A model generated the notes under the pieces. That model was given only the letters and a program-made list of their open reading frames with translations. It made no database searches and had not been told where the DNA came from. Position numbers and translations under genes: made by a program. A stretch of 19,346 nt of DNA from CAIXTV01 sp037144095 (GTDB taxonomy: Bacteria; Bacteroidota; Bacteroidia; Bacteroidales; CAIXTV01). The stretch covers positions 1 to 19,346 of the forward strand of contig JBAWXL010000062.1 in assembly GCA_037144095.1 (NCBI GenBank), written 5' to 3'. This document shows, piece after piece, positions 9,201-18,300 of the stretch. Position 1 is the first letter of the stretch; every line of letters begins with the position of its first letter.

Positions 9201-12200
9201 AGGGCAACTTAGAAATTCCACAATTACAAATACTTCAAATTATGGTGTGTATTGTGATGGTAATTCAAACCCAATCATTGATAGTGTTATCATACAAAAT
9301 TGTAGTTATGACCCAATTGCTATGTCTTTGACATCTGACCCTACATTTACAAATATTAGTTTTGTTTCAAATTTCAGTAAGGCTATCAAAATAATCGAAG
9401 GGACACTTTCATCTTATGCAACACTTGCTCCCCGAAATGTGGCAGGCATCACAAATATTGCTTATATTATTGATCAACTTACTATTTCCAGTAATGCCAA
9501 ATTAACCATAATGCCTGATGTTGTAATTAAATTTAGAACTAATAGTGCCTACCCTCCCTATAATTATTCTTATATAACAGTCAATGGAAATTTAATAGCA
9601 AAAGGCACAGCTTCGCATAAAATATACTTTACATCCTATGCAGATGATTCAAAAGGCGGGGATTCGAATAATAATGGAAGTTCTACCTCCCCAAGTAAAG
9701 GGGACTGGGGATCCGGATATTATTCTTCTGGGTGGTCTACTTATCCGGGTGGAATTAGATTTGAGAATAATAGTTTGAATTCTGACACGGTAAATGTCTT
9801 GAAAAATTGTGAAATTTCTTATGCCGGAAGCGGTATTCGTGTATTAAATTCTCATGCAACAATTGATAGTACTACGATTCAATTAGCAAGTTATAATGGT
9901 GCATGGGTTGTTGGATCAGCCAATCCTGAATTTAAGAATTCGCAGTTTTATAATATTACAAATTCTCCTATTGAATTAAGTATGTTTTCAAATCCAACTT
10001 TCACCAATTGTTCAGCACTTAATGTGGGTTTAATGGCGTTAACTGTCATTCCAGAAACTTATTCACAATCAGCCAGCGTGCCGATAAGAAATTTTGGCGG
10101 ATACAATAATATTTCGTATTATATGGAAGGGAGTTGTACAATTAATTCAGGAACAACCATTACGATTCCTGCCGGCATTGTTTTTAAATCGTCATATTCT
10201 TATGGCTTTATTGTCAATGGATTATTAAATATTTCCGGCACATCAAGTAATCCGGTTGTTTTCACTGATGTTAATGATGATAGCTATGGAAACCCGGGCG
10301 ATATGAATCAAAATGGCTCGGCCACTTCACCAAGTATTGGATATTCTGATTGGATTACTTTTAATGATGTAAGTAATGATTCGAGCACGGTTAAAAATAC
10401 AATTTTTAAGTATGGATACACGGGAATTACAACTTTAAGTGCTTCTCCGACTATTGATTCTGTTCGATTTGAAAATCTTAATTATGGAGTTAATATGAAT
10501 GGAGTTTCTACTCCAAAAATTGATGATTGTGTCTTTAATAATCTACAATATTATCCAATGCAAATATCCTTGGTTTCATACCCCGCATCAACTAATAATG
10601 ATATTATCTCAGGAACAACCTATAAGGTGTTAAAAGTTAGAGATGAAACTTTAACCCAAGATGTTACCTTGACTAAAAGAAACTTTGGAGGCATAACAAA
10701 TATTCCATATTTATTTGGAAGTTATATTATTGGAACAGGTGCTTCCCTAACAATTAACCCGGGAATTGTTTGTAAATTTTCATCTTATGGAAAATTAGAT
10801 GTTTTTAAAGGACTATCTGCTGTTGGAGGGTCAACACCTGATAGCAATATTGTGTTTACAAGTATATATGATGATTTTTATGGTGGAGATTCTAATTCGG
10901 ATTCAACTGCTTCTTCAGCTAGTGTAAATGGCTATAGCTATAACTGGAATGGGTTGATGTTTGAAAATGAATCCCTTGACCCATTATGTAAGCTGAAGAA
11001 TTGTATAATCCGTTATGCAAATAAGGGAATTACAACAATAAGTGCAAGTCCAAATATTGAAAAATGCCATATTGATTTTAACAACTATGGTGTTTATGCA
11101 ACTGCATCATCCAATCCTGTGTTTACTAATTGTGATTTCAATCATAATTATTATTTTGCTATAAATAATGTGAATAAGGCATTTAACATAAATGCCAGCA
11201 ATTGTTGGTGGGGAAGTAACTTAGGTCCAATACGTTCAAATACAGCAGGCAATGGGACAAGTGCTCAGGACATTGTTACTGATTCGGTTAATTATACTCC
11301 ATGGAAAACAACAGGAGCATTAACTCCATTGATGGGAGATGTAAGTCAGAATGGTATAATATCAGGCTATGATGCAGCGCTTATTTTACAATATGTTGTT
11401 AGTCTCATTAGTTTTAATCCAACCCAACAAATTGTTGCTGATGTCAGTGCTTTTGGCGGTATAACAGCTTATGATGCCTCGCTCATTTCACAATATGTTG
11501 TTGGTTTAATACAATTTTTTCCTGCTGAATTATTAAAATCAACGTTTCCCTTGCTTTCTTATCCTCAATTAAGCATTGGGTCAGCCACTGTGATGAAAGG
11601 ACAGGATGTAATTATACCCTTAAATGTTACCAATGTGTCAGGCATGTCTGCATCAGAAATTAAACTACAATACGACCCTACTTACCTTCAAGTAAGCCAG
11701 GTGTCAAATATGTTATCTGAAATGAATATGGTGTTCAACGTTGATAGTATAAATGGTTTATTGATGATTGCAATGAGTGGATCATATTCATTAAGTTCTG
11801 ACACCATACTTGCTCAGTTGACTTTTCATACTTTATTACCTTCAGGAAATACAATAACTACTCCATTAACGGTAAACAGATTCCTTGCCAATGAAAACGA
11901 TATGACAAGTAGTGTTCATAATGGAAGTATAACTATTATGAGCAATTCAACAGGAGTTTCTTCAGATCAAGATAATGATAAAACCGGAATGTCTCCAATT
12001 TTTCCAAATCCATCTACAGGGAATGCTATGCTTAACTACCAATTGAAAGGAGAAAACCAGATGGTAAATATAGAGGTTTACAATATAATAGGGCAAAAGG
12101 TATGCACACTTGTAAATGAAAGTAAATCTAAGGGAAAATATTCAGTATCTATTTCTATGAAAGGGCTTAAACTAAATTATGGCTCTTATTTTATAAGAAT

Positions 12201-12249
12201 GACTGTTGATGGCATTTCGAAATCACAGCTATTTCAAATTGTAAGATAA
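6253..12249 (+). CDS. Giant secreted parallel-beta-helix protein with dockerin, cohesin and T9SS sorting domain
   Basis: A 1998-residue surface protein. The start is set at the ATG at 6253 because MKKLFTFFAAFILC… gives a clear signal peptide (cleavage near residue 21); an in-frame ATG 29 codons upstream lies inside a terminator hairpin and adds an unlike leader. Residues ~22-1690 are beta-helix sequence (recurring ASPTIxxC / SNPxFxN rungs) with seven ~200-residue modules, each opened by a DDxxG…N-x-D/N-G acidic loop (first Asp at residues 313, 506, 708, 922, 1131, 1342, 1540), which are possible Ca2+ sites. Residues ~1694-1754 form a dockerin with loops starting at Asp1696 and Asp1730. Residues 1773-1895 resemble a cohesin. 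Residues ~1914-1998 (FPNPSTG … YFIRMTVDG) are a T9SS type A sorting domain for export and surface attachment. No catalytic residues are recognisable, although some beta-helix families include glycan lyases. It is likely co-transcribed with the next gene, 81 bp downstream. Confidence 0.9.
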   Translation: MKKLFTFFAAFILCSMQAVFGTNVSGTISSNTSWNLAGSPYIVTSSVTVNSGITLTVDAGVTVKFDNNQSITILGTLNATNVTFTSSSPSPIPGIWGIIQTGNSSFSGTTNLTSCLVQYAQYFYVYKGTATLQSTALKDFYSTGVNIESTGILNMSNSSINTNSSTAISSGYGVIGYGSATLTNDTIQHFSKGISLQNKFNLTLNNSIITNCTYPLYYNASAVINIGGTNTLTGNTNNVVYLGYSSLADTLIFPTLNIPYYFPNGMTLSSGGRFVVGSNNVLKFASGYYLDIYGTLIANANLGENIYFTSIKDDNWGGDSNGDGNATSPSNGDWVGMRFFNSSIDTACILNRCKIRYAGSGSLGALYFENSSPTISNCEVTKSYSGIYITSGGSPIISNIVDSACTYPYFYGAEGNIKLSGTQIYSGNTHNYAMLNFQQVNTLLGLPKIPMPYVISQGIVVNSAAKFNIDSGNIIKVYDYHSIDVYGKLYAKGGSTSSIYFTSIRDDNWGGDSNEDGMLTAPASGNWYGINFYNSSIDTACYLAFCKVRYAGSTNQGGISMWDASPTIDSCNISNCYFGLYLANASNPILKYDTIGSSQMTPIAMSFEANPIFTNNTFSFSDNAYDAIGLLGGTLTADANLIIRSVTNVPNITYLMLNQIIVPAGKILTINKAIVIKSYSYNHKFLVYGTLNANASLDSMITFTSAKDDNYGNPADCNKDGTMTSPSVGDWGGFVFEAGSNGFLNYCRIKYAKIYNYQINSCNINGNWDVSINEAAIATIDASPTISNCQFVNLQYGVSCYRVSNPIFINDSMINIQYTPFCISGSSNPTFSGITFTNIGQRAIGLLGGNVCQNGTIRKRTMAGFENITYILLSDMTIKSGVYDTVEAGVVIKSSYNSIYVDGGFRTNGNATQKVVFTSIKDDNEGNPFDTNGDGNATYPAAGNWGSIYFRATSDDANCLINYTTLKYGGSTSKGGVTFENAGGQLRNSTITNTSNYGVYCDGNSNPIIDSVIIQNCSYDPIAMSLTSDPTFTNISFVSNFSKAIKIIEGTLSSYATLAPRNVAGITNIAYIIDQLTISSNAKLTIMPDVVIKFRTNSAYPPYNYSYITVNGNLIAKGTASHKIYFTSYADDSKGGDSNNNGSSTSPSKGDWGSGYYSSGWSTYPGGIRFENNSLNSDTVNVLKNCEISYAGSGIRVLNSHATIDSTTIQLASYNGAWVVGSANPEFKNSQFYNITNSPIELSMFSNPTFTNCSALNVGLMALTVIPETYSQSASVPIRNFGGYNNISYYMEGSCTINSGTTITIPAGIVFKSSYSYGFIVNGLLNISGTSSNPVVFTDVNDDSYGNPGDMNQNGSATSPSIGYSDWITFNDVSNDSSTVKNTIFKYGYTGITTLSASPTIDSVRFENLNYGVNMNGVSTPKIDDCVFNNLQYYPMQISLVSYPASTNNDIISGTTYKVLKVRDETLTQDVTLTKRNFGGITNIPYLFGSYIIGTGASLTINPGIVCKFSSYGKLDVFKGLSAVGGSTPDSNIVFTSIYDDFYGGDSNSDSTASSASVNGYSYNWNGLMFENESLDPLCKLKNCIIRYANKGITTISASPNIEKCHIDFNNYGVYATASSNPVFTNCDFNHNYYFAINNVNKAFNINASNCWWGSNLGPIRSNTAGNGTSAQDIVTDSVNYTPWKTTGALTPLMGDVSQNGIISGYDAALILQYVVSLISFNPTQQIVADVSAFGGITAYDASLISQYVVGLIQFFPAELLKSTFPLLSYPQLSIGSATVMKGQDVIIPLNVTNVSGMSASEIKLQYDPTYLQVSQVSNMLSEMNMVFNVDSINGLLMIAMSGSYSLSSDTILAQLTFHTLLPSGNTITTPLTVNRFLANENDMTSSVHNGSITIMSNSTGVSSDQDNDKTGMSPIFPNPSTGNAMLNYQLKGENQMVNIEVYNIIGQKVCTLVNESKSKGKYSVSISMKGLKLNYGSYFIRMTVDGISKSQLFQIVR
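7189..11200 (+). repeat. Seven ~600-bp coding modules of the beta-helix protein
   Basis: Module anchors (first codon of the DD motif) lie at 7189, 7768, 8374, 9016, 9643, 10276 and 10870, giving protein periods of 193, 202, 214, 209, 211 and 198 residues. Each module has the order beta-helix cap, FTSxxDD acidic loop, GDW/GNW segment, RYAG or KYG rung, then ASPTI/SNPxF rungs. A degenerate N-terminal version (FTSSSPSP, then GIWG) precedes them. Divergence between copies implies old duplications. The end coordinate is approximate. Confidence 0.8.
11335..11514 (+). other. Internal dockerin domain of the beta-helix protein
   Basis: Two EF-hand-like calcium loops about 34 residues apart. Loop 1 (DVSQNGIISGYD, from Asp1696) has Asp/Ser/Asn/Asp at positions 1/3/5/12, followed by a helix AALILQYVV. 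Loop 2 (DVSAFGGITAYD, from Asp1730) has Phe at position 5, where a calcium ligand is normally found, followed by ASLISQYVV. Positions 10-11, which govern partner choice in classical dockerins, are Gly-Tyr and Ala-Tyr. The domain is internal, between the beta-helix and the cohesin. Confidence 0.85.
11569..11937 (+). other. Cohesin-like domain of the beta-helix protein
   Basis: Residues 1773-1895 read as a cohesin jelly-roll: VMKGQDVIIPLNVTNV, then SASEIKLQYDPTYLQV, LLMIAMSG, DTILAQLTFHTL and VNRFLANEND, matching the usual order of cohesin strands. It lies between the dockerin and the T9SS tail, so it would be held close to the cell surface. The family call is by eye. Confidence 0.75.
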
Positions 12250-12330
12250 TTTGCAAACCGTCTTTTATTATTTACAAAGACAGTATGCCTATATGCGAAT
12301 GCATTATTCATTTACTTCATTTTAAAGACA

Positions 12331-15300
12331 ATGAGAAAATATACCATCGTATTCATTTTATTGCAAATTGTTTTTGCATGCGAGTTTTTGCATGCTCAAA
12401 CTATAGCAATGAGGATTCCTGACACAACCGCTGTGTCAGGAAATACCATAGATATCCCAATTTATGCAGATAGTAGTTTAACAGGGAAAGGCGTTATATC
12501 TTACTTATTACAATTAACATATAACCAATCTTATTTTCAAGCAACCTCTGTTATTGTAGCAGGCACTATTAGTTCTTCATTTGGAAATCCAACCGTTAAT
12601 ACTTCAGTGCCGGGTAAAATAACTATTTCAGGCTATGGCACTACAGCATTAACAGGTAGTGGTAAATTTATATATATTCGATTTACCGCCTTACAATCAA
12701 GCAGTTTTTATTTGAGTTTTACTGGTGCATCTAATAATTATTTTAATGAAGGTACTCCCATCATGAGTTTTAAAAATGCTTATATTACTATTAGTTCAGC
12801 ACCCACCATTACAATTTCTCCTGATGTAGGTACAATTACAAAAGGAGAACAAATTCAATTTAGTGTTTCAGGAGGAACTGATCCTTATCAATGGTCATTG
12901 ACAAACCCGACTGTTGCAACCATTAGCACTTCTGGATTACTTACAGGTATTCAACCTGGATTTACAAAAGTGGTGGTTCAGAGCAGTAATGGCATTGTTG
13001 ACACTACAAATCTTGTTGAAATTCGGGCAATGCGACTTACAATTCCATCTAATCTTAACCAATGGCAGGGAGCAGATATTCTGGTGCCAATCACTACAAC
13101 AGATATGAGTGGTTTGAATATAGTATCAGGAAATATTTCCATCAGTTTTAATCAAAATATTCTATTTCCTGTTGGAATAGATCAAACAGGGACTTTGCTG
13201 GCATCTTATCCCACTCCAACATATAATGTTAATAATTCTGGTAATTTTTCAATGGTTTTTTATGGTTCAACAGCCTTAACTGGTAGTGGTACAATTATTT
13301 ATATTCGATTCCATGTTTCAACTCAAAATACAGGAAGTTCATCAATTTCTTTTATAAGCGGATTATTTAATGAAAATCTTTTGCCAACTTTTACCAATGG
13401 TTATTTTTCTTCTATTAATTTGCCAACACTGACAATATCCCCAAATACTGGTAGTTTATCGGCTGCAGAAACTCTACAACTAACGGTTAATGGTGGAGGA
13501 TTAGCTCCATTTACCTGGAGTGTAAATGATACTTCTATAGGGTCAGTTACTCAAACCGGATTAATTACAGCAAAAAGAAGTGGAATTTTAAATGTTAACG
13601 TTCATGATTCAGTTGGAGCCAATGCAACATCAGGAAATTTTCAAATTTATGACACTAGAATAATTATGCCAGATACAACCATTTGTCCTTCTTCTTCTAT
13701 TTTTTATTACCCTATACAAATTAAATCACTACCTTTAGGCGAATCCGTAATATCATTTCAGGGTACTGTGACTTATAATGCTTCTTATCTTACATTTATG
13801 GACATTGAAACGAATGGAACCCTTTCTCAGGGTTGGACTTATATGAAAAATCCATCGAGTGGTCAACTTATTTTCGCAGGGTATGGGACATCCTCCTTTA
13901 ATACGGCAGGTACAATTATAAAATTAAAATTCACACTAAACCAAAGTTTTGTTACCGGAACTAATGCATATATTAATTTGAATAATGTGATGTTGAATGA
14001 GGGTTTCCCCTTACCATTGGTTGATAATAATGGATATATTTTAGGAACAAACCCTGTTCCCAGTGCTTTAAATGCAAATAATTTAACAGCTCATTCTGCT
14101 AATTTGTCCTGGACTTCAGCAACTTTAACTCCTTGGGATATAGAATATGGATTGTCAGGTTTTACTCAGGGTAGCGGTATAGTAATTATTGGAACAACAC
14201 AGAATCCATACCCTCTGATGGGTTTAACCGCATCAACTTCTTACCAATTTTATGTGAAAGCTACTTGTGGGAGTACTTGGGTTGGTCCTTATTCCTTTTC
14301 AACACTTTGTGATAACATAAGCATTTTCCCTCTTAATGAAAGTTTTGATGGAACTAGCTTTGTCCCTAATTGTTGGACAGTAACACAAGTAGCAGGCACA
14401 GGTAATTGGACGCGTTCTACAAGCGGAGTTAATCCAACTTGTTCTCCTAATTCTGGAGCAGGTATGGCATATTTTAATAGTTATAGTTTCCCTTCAACTA
14501 CAAAATCAGCATTAATATCACCTCCTTTGAATCTTTCATCTGACGGCTATAGGGTTTCTTTTTGGATGTATCGTGATAATGCTTATTCAACGAATGCTGA
14601 TTTAGTGAATGTATATTATAATACATTCAACTCAATCTCTGGAGCAACGTTATTAGGTACAATTAATAGGAGTATTTCTTTAAGTCCTGTTGTTTCATCT
14701 AATGGTTGGTATCAATACTTCTATAATTTACCGGCAGGTTCAGCTGGAAACTCAAGACATATTATTTTTGAAGCATTATCTGCTGTAGGGAATAATATCT
14801 ATATAGATGATATTAACATTAAATTGCCATTAGCACATGATGCTTCTTCTGTTAGCATCGATATAAACGATGTTGTATCTCAGGGAAATGTAACTCCAAA
14901 AGCTACTGTTAAAAATGTGGGAGCAAATACAGAAAATTTTAATGTTACTTTGACAATAGGGAGTTCATATACATCAACTAAATCAGTTGCTTCTCTTGCT
15001 CCAGGTGCAAGCCAGCAGATTACGTTCGATTCATGGAATGCTACAATCGGAGTTTTTACAGCTAATGTTTGCACTTCATTAATTAGCGATACAACCGCAT
15101 CTAATAACTGTATAAGTAAATCCATTCAAGTTGCATTAGTTTATTGTACACCAACATATACAAATGGAGGTAGTACTGATTTTATTTCACAGGTTAAATT
15201 AGGGACACTAAATCAAACAACAGTCAGCAACGCATCGCCGTATTTTATCAATTATACTGCCACACAAAATGCAATACCAAATCTACAGGCAGGTTTTAAT

Positions 15301-18300
15301 TATAATTTAATATTGACTTTTAGTTCTGATGCCTCTCAATATAATGGTGTTTGGTTAGATTTTAATCAGAATGGCACTTTTGAAACAACTGAATTTTTTT
15401 CATCTAACACAAATGCTGGAGCAAGTGGAACAGCCACAATAATTATTTCGGTCCCACTTACTTCGAATTTAGGAAATATACGTATGCGCATTCGTGGAGG
15501 GGATGACTCTCAACCCTCTTCATCACAAGCTTGTGGTGCTTCAAATTCAAATTATGGTCAAGCACAGGATTATTTAGTTAATATTCTTGCTCCACCTTCT
15601 TGCATGTTTCCTTCGTCTTTAACTGCCTATAATATAACATCACAATCTGCAGATTTAGGATGGACAGCAGGAGGGTCGGAATCCTCATGGGCTGTCGAAT
15701 GGGGATTAAGTGGCTTTGTTCAAGGCACTGGTACGATGATTTCGACTGCGACAAATCCTCAACATATAAGTGGTTTGACTTCTTCAACCACTTATGCCTA
15801 TTACGTTAGAGCAATATGTAGTAGTTCTAACAGTGATTGGATAGGTCCTTATTCATTTACTTCAGCTAATGTTTGTCTTACCCCAACTGCTTTGACTGCT
15901 AATAACATAACTGCTAATTCTGCAAAACTAAGTTGGGTTAATCCAACAGCAACCTCATGGATTATTGAATTTGGACCAACCGGTTTTACTCATGGCAATG
16001 GTGCAACTATAAGTGGAATTTTGCAAAATCCTTTTTTATTAACAGGATTATCTGCTTCCATTACTTATCAATATTATGTAAAATCAGATTGCGGTAATAA
16101 TGGCACTAGCTCATGGGCAGGGCCTTTTGCATTTACAACACTTTGCGGAAATATCAATGCTTTCCCTTTTAATGAAAGCTTTAACGGAACTACTTTTATT
16201 CCTAATTGTTGGACTTTAACTCAAGTGTCAGGTACTGGGAATTGGAATCGTTCAACAAGTGGAACTTACCCAACTTGTTCTCCTCATTCAGGAGCAGGAA
16301 TGGCTTATTTTAACAGCTTTAATTTTGCAGCTGGCACTAAGTCAGATATAATTTCACCTCCATTAAATCTTTCAACTGATGGGTTTAAAGTTTCGTTTTG
16401 GATGTATAGGGATAATGCCTATTTAACATATTCCGACCAAGTAAATGTATATTATAATACTACTTCTTCAGTTGTCGGTGCTACCTTATTGGGTACTGTG
16501 AATAGAAGTATTTCTCTAAGCCCAGTGGTTGCTTCATCTGCTTGGTATCAATATTTTTATAATTTACCTGTGGGTTCTGCCGGAAATTCAAGATATGTTA
16601 TTTTAGAAGCTGTTTCTGCATATGGTAATAATATCTTTATTGATGATATTAATATTGCATTAGCACATGATGTATCGACAACAAGTATCGATTTAAATGA
16701 AGCGTTTGCACAAGGATCAGTTATTCCTAAAGCTACATTTAAAAACGAAGGGCCAAATACCGAAACTTTTAATGTTAGCCTAACAATTGGGAGTAGTTAT
16801 TCTTCTACGAAAACTATCAGTTCAATTGCTTCCGGTTCATACCAGCAAGTAAGTTTCGATTCATGGAACAGTACTGCAGGAGTATATTCAATTAATGCCT
16901 GCACCTCCTTAAGCGGTGATGCAAATTCTTCAAATAACTGTAAAAGTAAATCAATACATGTTCTAAATCTCAACAAACAGGCATACGCTTATATAGCTAA
17001 TTCCGGAAGCTGTGGATTGCCAAAAGGACCTTGCAAATTTAATCTTGTTTCAGCCGGGATTATTAATTCGGTTGCAAATCAGAACTCACTACAAAATATT
17101 GAAGGTGCAACTTGGGCAAATGGCTTATGGTATGGTGTCAGTGGTAATACAGCAGGGAATAATACTTTATTAACAATTGATCCTATAAGCGGGGCAAGAA
17201 ATGTAATCGGCCTGACAGGAGTTAAATTAACGGGTTTAAGTTTTAATCGGGCTAACAATAAATTATATGGAGTGGATGCAACCAATCTGTATATTGTAAA
17301 TATGTTAACTGGTGTCAGCACTTTAGTTGGGACAAATTCAGGTTTAGATTTACAGAGTTTAGCTATAAATAATGCTGGAGACGCATATGCTTTGGATAAC
17401 AACAATGATGTAATAGGAAGAATCAATTTAACAACGGGCGCTTTTACAACAATTGGGAGTGTTGGATTTTATGCAAATTATTCGTCTGATTTGGAATTCG
17501 ATCGCGAATCGGGTGAGCTTTATATGTTAGCTCATAACGATACAACAGGCAATAGTGGGAATAGTTGGGGATGGTTAGCCTGGGTTAATCAATTAACAGG
17601 GAATACTGTGAGTCTAGGCAATTTCCCGGGAGGTTCACAGTTAATCGGTTTTGCAATTCCTTACTCAACAATATTTAATTTGTCTGGAGGAGGTCAATAT
17701 TGCATTGGCAGTGTTCCAATTACTTTGAATCTCAGTGGTTCTGAAACTTATTATAGCTACCAATTAAAAAGATCAGGCATAAACTATGGCACTGCTGTGA
17801 ATGGTACTGGGAGTATATTGTCATGGAACATCACTGAAGCAGGCACTTATACATGTGAGTCAAATACTGCAAACATGATAGGGAGTCCGATTGTTACAGT
17901 AGTAAGCACTGCAGCTCCCATTGGAAGTGCTACTCAATCATTTAATTTTGCAGCTACAATTGCGGATTTAATTGCTTCTGGAAATGCTATTAAATGGTAT
18001 AATACTCTAACCGGAGGGAATGTATTATTGCCAACTGATATTTTAATAGATGGAAATACCTATTTTGCAAGTCAAACAATTGGAGGTTGCGAGAGTCAAA
18101 GTAGATTAGGAGTCACAGTTTCAGTAAATTTAATTAAAACAATTAGTCTTCACGTAATTTTAGAAGGTTTATTTAATTATGAGACTAATTTGATGAATGA
18201 GGCTCAGGATATTGATTGGGAATCAGGGCTAACCTACTCAAAATATGGGCATGATATTGCTGATAGAATTCAGGTTGATCTTTATGATGAAAGTCCACCT

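Noticed and set aside
12379..12381. Cys17 in the scaffold signal peptide as a lipoprotein cysteine
   Set aside because: The preceding VFA is a poor lipobox, and a good signal peptidase I site (LHA|Q) follows a few residues later.
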